A stretch of DNA of 64,000 nucleotides from Pollutiaquabacter sp046052345 (lineage in GTDB: Bacteria; Bacteroidota; Bacteroidia; AKYH767-A; 2013-40CM-41-45). The stretch spans positions 62,001 to 126,000 of the forward strand of contig JBJOMN010000022.1 in assembly GCA_046052345.1 (NCBI GenBank), read 5' to 3'. Shown one piece after another: positions 33,978-42,673 of this stretch. Below the pieces are notes generated by a model, which did no database searches, was not told the DNA's origin, and was given only the letters and a program-made list of their open reading frames with translations. How positions within the stretch are numbered: position 1 is the stretch's first letter; each line of letters opens with the position of its first letter. A program made the position numbers and the translations under genes.

Positions 33978-36191
33978 ATGACCGCTTCCCAAGCCTCGGG
34001 AAATCATCGCAAATACCTCCGTATTTTCTGGCTATTGTTCCTTTCTCCGTTTCTGGGATTGGGAATGATCCTTCTGCTGGCCGCCAACGGATGGATCGGA
34101 GAGGAACTCCCCTCGTTCAGCGAACTTGAAAATCCAAAAAGCGCTCTCGCCTCCGAGATCATTTCCTCCGATCAGGTAGTCATCGGGAAATACTTCATTC
34201 AGAACCGCACCAACATCCACTATTACGAGCTTTCTCCGAACGTGGTCAACGCTTTAAAGGCTACGGAGGATATCCGTTTCGAAAGCCACAGCGGCGTCGA
34301 CCTGCGCGGTCTGCTGCGTGCCGTATTCAGTGCCGGCACTGCAGGAGGAGGCAGCACCATCACGCAGCAGCTGGCGAAGAACCTTTTCCACGAGCGTCCG
34401 GATACCAAGGTCGAGCGTGTCGTTCAGAAGATCCAGGAATGGATCATCGCCGTGGAGCTGGAACGGCGGTATACCAAGGAGGAGATCATGGCGATGTACC
34501 TGAACACGGTCGAGTTCAGCAGCAACGCCTTCGGCATCAAATCCGCTGCACGGACCTATTTCAACAAACTGCCCGTCGACCTTAACCTGCAGGAGGCGGC
34601 GGTGCTTGTGGGTATGTTGCAGGCGCCCACCAAATTCAACCCCATCCGGAACCCTAAGAATTCACTGAACCGCAGGAATGTCGTGCTGGGGCAGCTGAAC
34701 AAGTACGATTATATCACCGACGGTCAGCTCGATTCGATCAGGGCGCTCCCCATTGCACTGGACTTCCAGCAGGATGATCACAACTACGGACTGGGAACCT
34801 ATTTCCGCGAGGTGCTTCGCAAGGAAATGCTGGCTTGGTGCAAGGAACATGTAAATAACGCAACCGGAAAACCCTATAACCTTTACACAGACGGACTCAA
34901 GATCTATACGACTGTAGATTCCAGGATGCAGAAGTATGCCGAGGAGGCGATGAAGGAGCACATGACCGAGCTGCAGCGGAAGTTCTTCGACCACTGGAAA
35001 GGAAAAATTCCGTGGGAAGAACATCCGGAAGTGGTGTTCGAAGGGGTCAAACGGTCCGACCGCTACATCGCCATGAAAGCGGCCGGTGCGACGCAAAAGG
35101 AGATTGACAAGGCTTTTGCAAAGAAAGTGAAGATGCGTGTCTTCAGCTGGAACGGCGGCATCGATACCATGATGAGTCCGCTGGACAGCGTCAAATACCA
35201 CAAGAAGATCCTGCAGACCGGATTCATGGCGATGGATCCGAAAAGCGGCTTCGTGAAAGCGTGGGTCGGCGGGAACGATTACCGGTTTTTCAAATACGAT
35301 CACGTCAAAGAAGGTCGCCGGCAAGTAGGATCCACCTTCAAGCCTTTTCTCTATACTCTTGCCATGCAGGAAGGATATTCCCCGTGTTACAAGGTTCCCA
35401 ACGTTCGGGTGTATTTCGATCTCCCCACAGGAGAGACATGGTCTCCGGAGAACTCGGACAACAAATACGGCGGCATGCTGACCCTGAAAGAAGGTCTTGC
35501 TGAATCCGTCAATTGCGTGTCGGCTTATCTCATGAAACAATTCGGGCCGCAAGCCATGATCGAGATCTGCCGTAAGATGGGTGTGGAAGCTCCGATTGAT
35601 GCAGTACCTGCGATCTGCCTTGGAACTCCGGATGTATCCGTCTATGAGATGGTAGGAGCTTATGCGACCTTCGCCAACATGGGTGTCTGGACACAGCCTC
35701 AGTACCTGACCCGCATCGAGGACAAGAACGGCAACGTGCTCCAGGAATTCGTACCGCGCAAGGTCGAAGCGATCAGCGAAGAGACCGCCTACCTGATGAG
35801 CAACCTGATGCAAGGAGTAGTACAGTTCGGCACCGGTGCCCGCCTGCGCGGACAGTACAAGCTGCAATATCCCATCGCGGGCAAGACCGGCACTACGCAG
35901 AACCAGAGTGACGGCTGGTTCATCGGCATCACACCGGACCTCGCTGCCGGCGGATGGGTCGGCTGCGAAGACCGCGCCGTCCATTTCCGTTCCATCGAAC
36001 TCGGTCAGGGCGCACGTATGGCCATGCCGATATGGGCGCTTTTCATGCAAAAGGTATACGCCGACAAGACCATTAAAATCTCCACCGGAGATTTTGAAAA
36101 GCCGGCCGAGCCGATTCACGTGGAGCTCGACTGCGCCAAGTACCGGCAGGATTCGGAAGGCGGAACGGGCAGTGATGACCGGGACTTCTGA
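33978..36191 (+). CDS. Bifunctional penicillin-binding protein 1A
   Basis: Class A PBP making and cross-linking peptidoglycan. One N-terminal membrane anchor (about 14-36), then a GT51 glycosyltransferase with the catalytic glutamate E97 in ATEDIRFESHSG and GGGSTITQQLAKNLF (123-137). The transpeptidase domain has the SxxK serine S452 (GSTFKPF), SVN at 510-512 and KTGTT at 636-640. The 737 residues and all catalytic motifs are intact. It stands alone; a weak TACTTTTA is seen upstream. Confidence 0.95.
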   Translation: MTASQASGNHRKYLRIFWLLFLSPFLGLGMILLLAANGWIGEELPSFSELENPKSALASEIISSDQVVIGKYFIQNRTNIHYYELSPNVVNALKATEDIRFESHSGVDLRGLLRAVFSAGTAGGGSTITQQLAKNLFHERPDTKVERVVQKIQEWIIAVELERRYTKEEIMAMYLNTVEFSSNAFGIKSAARTYFNKLPVDLNLQEAAVLVGMLQAPTKFNPIRNPKNSLNRRNVVLGQLNKYDYITDGQLDSIRALPIALDFQQDDHNYGLGTYFREVLRKEMLAWCKEHVNNATGKPYNLYTDGLKIYTTVDSRMQKYAEEAMKEHMTELQRKFFDHWKGKIPWEEHPEVVFEGVKRSDRYIAMKAAGATQKEIDKAFAKKVKMRVFSWNGGIDTMMSPLDSVKYHKKILQTGFMAMDPKSGFVKAWVGGNDYRFFKYDHVKEGRRQVGSTFKPFLYTLAMQEGYSPCYKVPNVRVYFDLPTGETWSPENSDNKYGGMLTLKEGLAESVNCVSAYLMKQFGPQAMIEICRKMGVEAPIDAVPAICLGTPDVSVYEMVGAYATFANMGVWTQPQYLTRIEDKNGNVLQEFVPRKVEAISEETAYLMSNLMQGVVQFGTGARLRGQYKLQYPIAGKTGTTQNQSDGWFIGITPDLAAGGWVGCEDRAVHFRSIELGQGARMAMPIWALFMQKVYADKTIKISTGDFEKPAEPIHVELDCAKYRQDSEGGTGSDDRDF

Positions 36192-36231
36192 GCGGTTGCT
36201 CCCTTGAGGAAGTTCCTGGTTGGCTTTTTCC

Positions 36232-36239
36232 TACCTTTG
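36232..36239 (+). promoter_or_regulatory. -7 box TACCTTTG of the CoA-transferase operon
   Basis: Perfect TAnnTTTG 25 bases before the ATG at 36265; no -33 TTTG at the standard spacing. Confidence 0.5.
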
Positions 36240-36264
36240 ACCTCTCGTTACATCGCGTTTCACC

Positions 36265-36960
36265 ATGAACAAAGTAGTCGCCAATGCGGATGCCGCCATC
36301 GAAGGAATCACGGACGGCATGACCTTGATGGTCGGCGGATTCGGTCTTTGCGGAATCCCGGAGAATTGCATCGATGCCCTCGTCCGTAAAGGCGTGAAAG
36401 GGCTTACCTGCATTTCAAACAATGCCGGCGTCGATGACTTCGGTCTGGGCCTGCTGCTGCAGAATAAGCAGATCCGGAAAATGATCTCCTCATACGTGGG
36501 CGAGAATGCCGAGTTCGAGCGACAGATGCTTTCCGGGGAACTGGAAGTCGATCTGATTCCGCAGGGAACGCTGGCTACCCGTTGCCTGGCCGCCGGTTAC
36601 GGCATGCCTGCCGTCTTTACGCCTGCCGGGGTCGGAACGGAAGTGGCTCACGGAAAAGAGTCCCGTGTCTTCAACGGGAAGGAATATCTTCTGGAGTATG
36701 CGTTTGATGCTCCCTTCGCCATCGTCAAGGCCTGGAAAGGCGACACCCACGGAAACCTCGTCTTCCACGAAACCGCGCGCAACTTCAATCCCCTCATGGC
36801 CATGGCCGGGAAGATCACGATTGCGGAAGTGGAGGAGCTTGTTCCCGCCGGAACACTTGATCCGGACCATATCCATACTCCGGGCATCTATGTGCACCGC
36901 ATCTTCCGCGGAGACCGCTACGAGAAGCGCATCGAACAGCGTACCGTCCGTAAGAAGTGA
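36265..36960 (+). CDS. 3-oxoacid CoA-transferase subunit A
   Basis: Alpha subunit (231 residues) of a succinyl-CoA:3-ketoacid-type CoA-transferase, which moves CoA onto acetoacetate or related acids. It has the N-terminal GITDGMTLMVGGFGLCGIPE (13-32) and YLLEYAFDAPFAIVKAWKGD, both typical of SCOT/AtoD alpha chains, and LDPDHIHTPGIYVHRIFRGD near the end. Followed by subunit B after 48 bases. Acceptor identity (SCOT or butyrate type) cannot be settled by eye; SCOT is more likely. Confidence 0.92.
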   Translation: MNKVVANADAAIEGITDGMTLMVGGFGLCGIPENCIDALVRKGVKGLTCISNNAGVDDFGLGLLLQNKQIRKMISSYVGENAEFERQMLSGELEVDLIPQGTLATRCLAAGYGMPAVFTPAGVGTEVAHGKESRVFNGKEYLLEYAFDAPFAIVKAWKGDTHGNLVFHETARNFNPLMAMAGKITIAEVEELVPAGTLDPDHIHTPGIYVHRIFRGDRYEKRIEQRTVRKK

Positions 36961-37008
36961 TATCACAGCCCGGCCGTATTCATCCAACCAGACACCGAAC
37001 ACCATATC

Positions 37009-37668
37009 ATGCTCGATAAAACAGGTATCGCCAAACGAATCGCCCGTGAAGTCAAAGACGGCTACTACGTCAATCTAGGCATAGGCATCCCGACGCTTGT
37101 CGCCAATTATATCCCGTCCGGCATGAATGTCGTGCTGCAATCCGAAAACGGACTGTTGGGAATCGGTCCGTTCCCTTTCGAAGGAGAGGAGGATCCGGAT
37201 CTTATCAACGCGGGAAAGCAGACCATCACCACTTTGCCCGGTTCCGCTTTTTTTGATTCCGCCATGAGCTTCGGCATGATCCGCGCAGGGAAGGTCGACC
37301 TCACCATCCTCGGTGCAATGGAAGTCAGCGAGAACGGAGACATCGCCAACTGGAAGATTCCCGGAAAGATGGTGAAAGGCATGGGGGGAGCGATGGACCT
37401 CGTTGCCGCCGCCAAGAACATCATCGTGGCCATGCAGCATGTGAACAAAGCCGGAGAATCCAAATTATTGCCGTCCTGTACCCTTCCATTGACCGGTATC
37501 AGGTGCGTCAAGAAAATCGTGACCGAATTGGCCGTGCTGGACGTGCTTCCGGGAGGAGGATTCAAACTGCTCGAGCGAGCACCCGGTATTTCGGTAGAAG
37601 ATATCCGCAAGGCGACCGCAGGTAAACTCGTGATCGAAGGCGAGATCCCTGAAATGGTGATCGACTGA
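37009..37668 (+). CDS. 3-oxoacid CoA-transferase subunit B
   Basis: Beta subunit (219 residues). The catalytic glutamate is E46 in LQSENGLLGIGPFPF, which forms the glutamyl-CoA thioester. Other family blocks are VNLGIGIPTLVANYI (21-35), GSAFFDSAMSFGMIRAGKVD and MVKGMGGAMDLVAAAKNIIV. It forms an operon with subunit A and converges on a lipoprotein gene whose stop lies only 5 bases away. Confidence 0.93.
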   Translation: MLDKTGIAKRIAREVKDGYYVNLGIGIPTLVANYIPSGMNVVLQSENGLLGIGPFPFEGEEDPDLINAGKQTITTLPGSAFFDSAMSFGMIRAGKVDLTILGAMEVSENGDIANWKIPGKMVKGMGGAMDLVAAAKNIIVAMQHVNKAGESKLLPSCTLPLTGIRCVKKIVTELAVLDVLPGGGFKLLERAPGISVEDIRKATAGKLVIEGEIPEMVID

Positions 37669-37673
37669 AAAAT

Positions 37674-38195
37674 TCAGTTACTGAAGGAGATGGTGACGTC
37701 GTCCAGTCCGATGACGGTTTTGTCCTGCGACCAGAGGTAGATGTTCACCGTATTGTCCGGTCCGAAGCTGCCGGCAGGAATCAGGAACTCCTCGCTGATT
37801 TCCGTCCATGTATCTGCAGCACGTAATGACTTGTCGAGAGGTTTTGATTTCCAGTAAATCGAAATTCCATTCGCCTCTGCACTAAATACCAACTGCACTT
37901 TTGCCGGAGTCGATGCCGCTTTTACCCACGCCGAAACCTTCGCTTTACGCAGCGGATACCGGCTCACCGTACTCGCTTTCACTTTGAAGGAAGGCGTGAA
38001 CGGTACGAACTCGCCGGAGGAAACATACCACTGTCCGGAATGGGCGACTCCGGCTTTCGTAAGCCGCTGATCGCTCATCCATCCCGCTTCGGATTCGAAA
38101 TCAGTGAAATAGGCCATTTCAGGCCGTGCAGGCTCATCCGAACAGGCCAGAAGGCCCAAAATGAGAAAAAAAAGGGTGGCTTGAATGAACCTCAT
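37674..38195 (-). CDS. Lipoprotein with predicted jelly-roll (CBM-like) body
   Basis: A 173-residue lipoprotein: signal with lipobox LGLLAC18, then DFESEAGWMSDQRLTKAGVA, HSGQWYVSSG and a closing VIGLDDVTISFSN. This start-to-end pattern (DFE...HSG...LDDV) is that of a single jelly-roll, carbohydrate-binding-like domain, but I cannot name the family. A TATATTTG box on the minus strand (38219-38212) lies 16 bases upstream of the ATG. Confidence 0.72.
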   Translation of the reverse strand: MRFIQATLFFLILGLLACSDEPARPEMAYFTDFESEAGWMSDQRLTKAGVAHSGQWYVSSGEFVPFTPSFKVKASTVSRYPLRKAKVSAWVKAASTPAKVQLVFSAEANGISIYWKSKPLDKSLRAADTWTEISEEFLIPAGSFGPDNTVNIYLWSQDKTVIGLDDVTISFSN

Positions 38196-38255
38196 ACCTC
38201 AAGTTGTCGTACAAATATACATTGTAACGACCGCACTTTCGGTCGGCAGTAGACC

Positions 38256-38987
38256 ATGACCGGTTCCTCCGTCAACAAATTATCCATCATCATCCCGGCC
38301 TATAACGAGGCGCCGACGATACACCTTATCCTGGACAAAGTCAGGGAGGTCGAGCTGAAAAACGGAATCGCCAAAGAGATCATCATCGTCAACGACTGCT
38401 CCAAAGACAGGACCGCGGAAATCATAGAAGCCTATTCCGCGAAGCATCCGGAAGCAGGAATACGCCTGTTCAACCAGCCGGTGAACATGGGAAAAGGTGC
38501 CGCCATCCACAAAGGCATCGAACTGGCCTCCGGAGATTATCTCATCGTCCAGGATGCCGATCTTGAATACGACCCCGAAGAGTACAACGTACTGCTCAAA
38601 CCGGTCCTGAACGGTTTCGCCGATGTGGTGTACGGATCCCGATTCATGGGCGGAAAGCCGCACCGCATCCTTTTCTTCTGGCACTCGATCGGCAACAAGT
38701 TCCTGACAATGCTCTCGAACGCATTCACGAACCTGAACCTGACCGATATGGAAACCTGCTACAAGATGTTCCGATCGGATATCATCAAGAAGGTACGTCT
38801 CAGGGAGCGTCGCTTCGGTTTCGAGCCGGAGGTCACCGCCAAGATCTCACGGATTCCTGGCGTGCGCATCTACGAGGTCGGCATCTCCTACTACGGCAGG
38901 ACGTATGCCGAGGGCAAAAAGATCGGCTGGAAAGACGGCTTCCGGGCGATCTATTGTATCCTGAAATACAATATTTTCTCGCGCTGA
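38256..38987 (+). CDS. Family 2 glycosyltransferase (DPM1-like)
   Basis: A 243-residue GT2 enzyme of the dolichyl-phosphate-mannose-synthase type, without C-terminal membrane anchors. It opens LSIIIPAYNEAPTIHLILDK, with IIIVNDCSKDRTAEI and the metal-binding DAD in IVQDADLEYDPEE (about 90-102). The acceptor-side block DMETCYKMFRSDIIKKVRLR and GFEPEVTAKIS is typical. It probably transfers a sugar to a polyprenyl phosphate or glycan; the substrate is not known. Confidence 0.9.
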   Translation: MTGSSVNKLSIIIPAYNEAPTIHLILDKVREVELKNGIAKEIIIVNDCSKDRTAEIIEAYSAKHPEAGIRLFNQPVNMGKGAAIHKGIELASGDYLIVQDADLEYDPEEYNVLLKPVLNGFADVVYGSRFMGGKPHRILFFWHSIGNKFLTMLSNAFTNLNLTDMETCYKMFRSDIIKKVRLRERRFGFEPEVTAKISRIPGVRIYEVGISYYGRTYAEGKKIGWKDGFRAIYCILKYNIFSR

Positions 38988-38998
38988 AATTTCATTCT

Positions 38999-40759
38999 TT
39001 ACGTGCTTGCGAAAGGCCGGGCAGCAGGAATCGCGGCGATCAATGACTTGGTATAATCCGATACAGGTTCCGCATAGATCCTGTCCGGATCACCCTCTTC
39101 TTCGATCTTCCCCTTGTTCATGACCATCATCCGGTCGCTCATGTATTTCACGACAGAGAGGTCGTGTGAAATGAATATATAGGTAAGTCCGAACTCACGC
39201 TTCAGGTCGTTCAGCAGATTCAATACCTGAGCCTGTACCGAAACATCCAATGCTGAAACCGATTCGTCGCAGATGATGAAATCGGGTTCGAGTGCCAGAG
39301 CGCGGGCGATGCAGATGCGCTGACGCTGTCCACCGGAAAACTCATGCGGATACCGGTCGAAATGATCCGCCTGCAGGGATACACGCTCCAGCAATTCAAG
39401 TGCTCTTTCTTTTCGTCGCCTGTTATCACCATGTAACCGATGTACCTGCATCGGCTCCATAAGCGCCTGGCCTGCAGTCATCCTCGGGTTCAGCGATGAG
39501 TAGGGATCCTGAAAAATGATCTGAATGCTTTTTCGCATTTTCCGAAGCTCCTCGCCGCGCAACGCGGCGAAATCCTTTCCCCTGTAAATCACCTCTCCGG
39601 AAGTCGGCTCGACCAGCCGGATGATCGTTCTTCCCAAGGTGGTCTTCCCGCATCCGGACTCTCCAACCAGTCCGAGCGTCTCTCCGGGATAGACATCAAA
39701 AGAGACGTCGTCTACGGCCCGTACATGGTCCCGGACTTTTCCGAAAACACCTTTACGAAGCGGGAACCAGGTGCACAGATTCCTGACCTGAAGCACGGGA
39801 GATTGACTGTAAAGTTTTCCGAGGCGCTGTTTGCGTTCAGGCTCCGTGATCACATCACGCAACAGGATCGCCGCCGTACCGTCCTTGCGATCCGAAAAAG
39901 ATCCGTCACTCTCCGTCTGCAGGAAATCCGAGACGACAGGGAGTCGTCGTAACCGTCGGTCCAACGGAGGACGACAAGCGAGAAGGCTTTTTGTATAAGG
40001 ATGCTTCGGATCGCGGAAAATCTGTTCGACACTGCCCTGCTCCACCACGTTCCCTTTGTACATGACAACGACGCGGTCGGCTATCTCTGCGATAACCCCG
40101 AGATCATGTGTGATGAAAAGCATCCCCATCTTGCTTTCCTGCTGAATGGCATGCAGCAATTCAAGAATGGTCTTCTGCACCGTGACATCCAACGCGGTGG
40201 TGGGCTCGTCAGCAATCAGCACCGAGGGATCACAGCTGATGGCCATGGCGATCATGACGCGTTGTTTCTGTCCCCCGCTGATTTCGTGAGGATAGGCGGT
40301 ATAGATCTGTTCCGGTCGGGGGAGACGCACTTTCCGGAATAGCTCCAACGTACGGTCCTTGGCCCCTTGGGAGGACAGTCCCAGATGAAGGCGCAACGCT
40401 TCTGCAACCTGGTAGCCGCACGTCAACACCGGGTTCAGGGATGTCATGGGCTCCTGGAAGATCATCGCTATATCCTTGCCTCTGCGACGACGCATCTGAG
40501 CTGCATCCAGGGAAAGAAGGTCAGTGCTGTTTTGTCCGTTGTCATTGAAAAAAATCCGCCCTTTCGTGATCTTCCCTGCTGCAGGCAACAACCGCATCAC
40601 GGAAAGCGAGGTGACCGATTTCCCGGATCCGGATTCTCCTACGATGCCAACGGTTTCCCCTCGGTCCAGCGAAAAAGTTATGTCATTAAGCGCCTGTGTG
40701 ATTCCGTTTTCCGTGGAAAAGGAAACCCCGAGTTGCTCGACGGACAATAGACGGGACAT
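38999..40759 (-). CDS. Fused dipeptide/oligopeptide ABC transporter ATPase
   Basis: A 586-residue protein with two complete ABC domains in tandem (DppD-DppF or YejF arrangement). Domain 1 has GESGSGKSVTSLSVMRLLPA, ISGGQKQRVMIAMA and VLIADEPTTALD. Domain 2 has GESGCGKTTLGRTIIRLVEP, FSGGQRQRICIARA and FIICDESVSALD. It should power an OppBC/DppBC-type peptide permease, but no permease or binding protein is adjacent. A TACATTTA box ends about 4 bases before the ATG. Confidence 0.93.
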   Translation of the reverse strand: MSRLLSVEQLGVSFSTENGITQALNDITFSLDRGETVGIVGESGSGKSVTSLSVMRLLPAAGKITKGRIFFNDNGQNSTDLLSLDAAQMRRRRGKDIAMIFQEPMTSLNPVLTCGYQVAEALRLHLGLSSQGAKDRTLELFRKVRLPRPEQIYTAYPHEISGGQKQRVMIAMAISCDPSVLIADEPTTALDVTVQKTILELLHAIQQESKMGMLFITHDLGVIAEIADRVVVMYKGNVVEQGSVEQIFRDPKHPYTKSLLACRPPLDRRLRRLPVVSDFLQTESDGSFSDRKDGTAAILLRDVITEPERKQRLGKLYSQSPVLQVRNLCTWFPLRKGVFGKVRDHVRAVDDVSFDVYPGETLGLVGESGCGKTTLGRTIIRLVEPTSGEVIYRGKDFAALRGEELRKMRKSIQIIFQDPYSSLNPRMTAGQALMEPMQVHRLHGDNRRRKERALELLERVSLQADHFDRYPHEFSGGQRQRICIARALALEPDFIICDESVSALDVSVQAQVLNLLNDLKREFGLTYIFISHDLSVVKYMSDRMMVMNKGKIEEEGDPDRIYAEPVSDYTKSLIAAIPAARPFAST

Positions 40760-40848
40760 GCCGTAAATGTAATGGAATTTAATCGCGGTAGCGGAGCATC
40801 TACCCGGTGTTTTTACTCACCGTGAGGGCTGGTTTTCAAGTAGCAGGT

Positions 40849-41448
40849 TCATGCCCCGTCTTTCGACTTCCAAAGATGAAGGCATGCGAAGGTCCTGTAA
40901 GGCGACCAAGCCATGGCGATGCGCTCCATCTCCTTTTTAAGCATGCTCCTGCTCCCGCTTCCAAGTCCGTAAAGCCTTATCATGGCCTGCTGTATACCAT
41001 AATCGTCGGGTGAAAAAACGTCCTGACGCCCGAGAGAGAACATCAAGGTCATTTCCGCCGTCCATCGTCCGACCCCCTTTATTTCCGTGAGCAACTGTAC
41101 CACTGACTCGTCGTCCAGTTTACGGAAGACGGCGTCTTCGAGGGCAAGGTCCCGGAAATACCGGGCGACATTGTGCAGGTAGTCCGCCTTCGTTGCCGAC
41201 AGACCGATAGCACGGAGCCGGGCTTTGCTCAGGGAAAGCACCGCTTCGGGTGTTGGAACAGATGGAGGAAGCAGTCCGTTGAGTCGGCTTTCGATGATGC
41301 CGGCCACTTTCGTGGACAACTGCTGCGCCACGATCGAGCGGCAAAGGTACAGGCAGACGTCCTTGCGACGGGCGACACGTAAGGGCCCGGTCTTGCGGAT
41401 GACAGCAGCCATGCAAGGATCAAGCGATAGATGTTGAATGTAATCCAT
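40849..41448 (-). CDS. AlkA-type DNA glycosylase (HhH-GPD)
   Basis: A 199-residue HhH-GPD base-excision enzyme of the 3-methyladenine DNA glycosylase II type. The helix-hairpin-helix is LTEIKGVGRWTAEMTLMFSL (about 120-139) and the catalytic aspartate is probably D149 in VFSPDDYGIQQ. It lacks the N-terminal AlkA wing and any C-terminal Fe-S cysteines. ATG 41448 is 1 base after the stop of the upstream exonuclease gene (TGA-G-ATG), so the two repair-type genes are coupled. A TTG four codons earlier is the alternative start. Confidence 0.88.
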   Translation of the reverse strand: MDYIQHLSLDPCMAAVIRKTGPLRVARRKDVCLYLCRSIVAQQLSTKVAGIIESRLNGLLPPSVPTPEAVLSLSKARLRAIGLSATKADYLHNVARYFRDLALEDAVFRKLDDESVVQLLTEIKGVGRWTAEMTLMFSLGRQDVFSPDDYGIQQAMIRLYGLGSGSRSMLKKEMERIAMAWSPYRTFACLHLWKSKDGA

Positions 41449-41449
41449 C

Positions 41450-42163
41450 TCAGGAAACAATCTCTACCCGCGAGGGTTCCAGGATGGATTCGCCGCGAAA
41501 CCGCAGGAAGATCTGTGCCACTGTCAAGGTGTCCTTCTGGCAATAGGTGACGATGCGAGGAAGATTCTGCTCGATCCAGTACACCTCCCAGACTTTGCTT
41601 CCGTCAATGTCGTCCTTCGGCGTAGGGATCCCGAAGACCGATGCCAGCAGGTTCAGCGTAGTGAATGATTTGTAATCCCCGAATTTCCAGAGCTCGTGGG
41701 TGTCGAGGTGACTGACCTCCCAAGGTTTTTTGCCCGGAGTATCCAGGATCTTCGGTAGCCGGATGGAATTGATGAGCATCCGTCTGGACAAGAATGGGAA
41801 ATCAAATTCTTTGCCGTTGTGTGCACATAGGAAACGGTCCGGAGCGCTGAAGGATCGGTCGCACAAGGAGGCGAAATCCGACAAGACGGTTTTTTCATCA
41901 TGCCCGTAAAAAGACTTGATCCTGAAATTACCCTCAGGGGTGAACATGCCGCAGGAAATGCAAATGACCTTGCCGAACTCTGCATAAATGCCGGCACGGT
42001 GATAGAGGCTTTCAGGGGTGTCTTCCTCCGATTTCCGGATTTGGAGCGCTTTGCGTTCCCACAAGGCTTTGAAATCCGACGGCACATCGGCAAGCGAAGG
42101 ATGCGCAGGAACCGTCTCAATATCCAGAAAGAGAATATGGGAAAGCGGGAGCTTGTCGAGCAT
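41450..42163 (-). CDS. Predicted PolB-like 3'-5' exonuclease (RNase H fold)
   Basis: A 237-residue DEDD-type exonuclease resembling the stand-alone PolB-exonuclease family. It starts HILFLDIETVPAHPSL, giving DxE (D14, E16), has a middle HNGKEFDFPFLSRRMLI with a conserved aspartate, and a late YCQKDTLTVAQIFLR with the last aspartate. No polymerase domain follows. Coupled to the glycosylase gene, so a DNA-repair or processing role is inferred. A TAATTTCG box lies upstream (42186-42179). Confidence 0.85.
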   Translation of the reverse strand: MLDKLPLSHILFLDIETVPAHPSLADVPSDFKALWERKALQIRKSEEDTPESLYHRAGIYAEFGKVICISCGMFTPEGNFRIKSFYGHDEKTVLSDFASLCDRSFSAPDRFLCAHNGKEFDFPFLSRRMLINSIRLPKILDTPGKKPWEVSHLDTHELWKFGDYKSFTTLNLLASVFGIPTPKDDIDGSKVWEVYWIEQNLPRIVTYCQKDTLTVAQIFLRFRGESILEPSRVEIVS

Positions 42164-42231
42164 GCGTGCAGTGAAGTACGAAATTAATGATACGGAACCC
42201 CCGGCAGAACCATTAAATGCTGAAAAAACGG

Positions 42232-42639
42232 TCAGCGTATCATGACGCCGGGCTTGTTGATGAAAGGAATTGCCGTGAAATTCTGCTGCGTGATGCTTTC
42301 AGGAAGAAAGACATATTTCTTGTCATAGATCTGCCGGTCGAGGTAAAAGCTCACCCAGTATTCGTTGCTGAGGCCGAACAACTGAGGCATTATCGGTTCG
42401 ATCTTTACAAAATCCAGCGGAGCTACATGCTCGAAAAGGTGGCGGAGGACCGATGTCTTGACAGGTTCACCGTTCAGCTCGCCGTATCCTTTGGATGCGA
42501 CCAACACGCCGGTCAGCTCCTGCTCGTACAGATTCAGCAAATAGACATTCCAGACTGTCTCTCCCGTCTCCTCGTCTTTTTCCATGACCACGGCCAAAGC
42601 CAGGTTCTCCACTTCCGGCCGATGAATATCCTTCAACAT
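42232..42639 (-). CDS. Hypothetical protein, probably conserved in Bacteroidota
   Basis: A 135-residue soluble protein that I cannot assign with confidence. It reads as a mixed alpha/beta fold: ENLALAVVMEKDEETGETVW, NVYLLNLYEQELTGVLVASK, then GEPVKTSVLRHLFEHVAPLD and YWVSFYLDRQIYDKKYVFLP. Its promoter box TATCTTCG (42652-42645) ends 5 bases before the ATG. It lies between lipB and the exonuclease on the same strand. Confidence 0.7.
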   Translation of the reverse strand: MLKDIHRPEVENLALAVVMEKDEETGETVWNVYLLNLYEQELTGVLVASKGYGELNGEPVKTSVLRHLFEHVAPLDFVKIEPIMPQLFGLSNEYWVSFYLDRQIYDKKYVFLPESITQQNFTAIPFINKPGVMIR

Positions 42640-42644
42640 CCTTA

Positions 42645-42652
42645 CGAAGATA
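42645..42652 (-). promoter_or_regulatory. -7 box TATCTTCG of the 135-residue unknown
   Basis: Ends 5 bases before ATG 42639, with TAAGG between, which could serve as a weak ribosome binding site. Confidence 0.5.
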
Positions 42653-42673
42653 CGGAATTACCTGCGCGATGAG

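Noticed and set aside
34662..36119. Long open frame of 485 codons on the minus strand
   Set aside because: Antisense to the penicillin-binding protein with all catalytic motifs on the plus strand; no recognisable protein features.
38228..38246. CGACCG...CGGTCG hairpin before the glycosyltransferase as a riboswitch or terminator
   Set aside because: Only 6 base pairs, no T run, no known riboswitch pattern.
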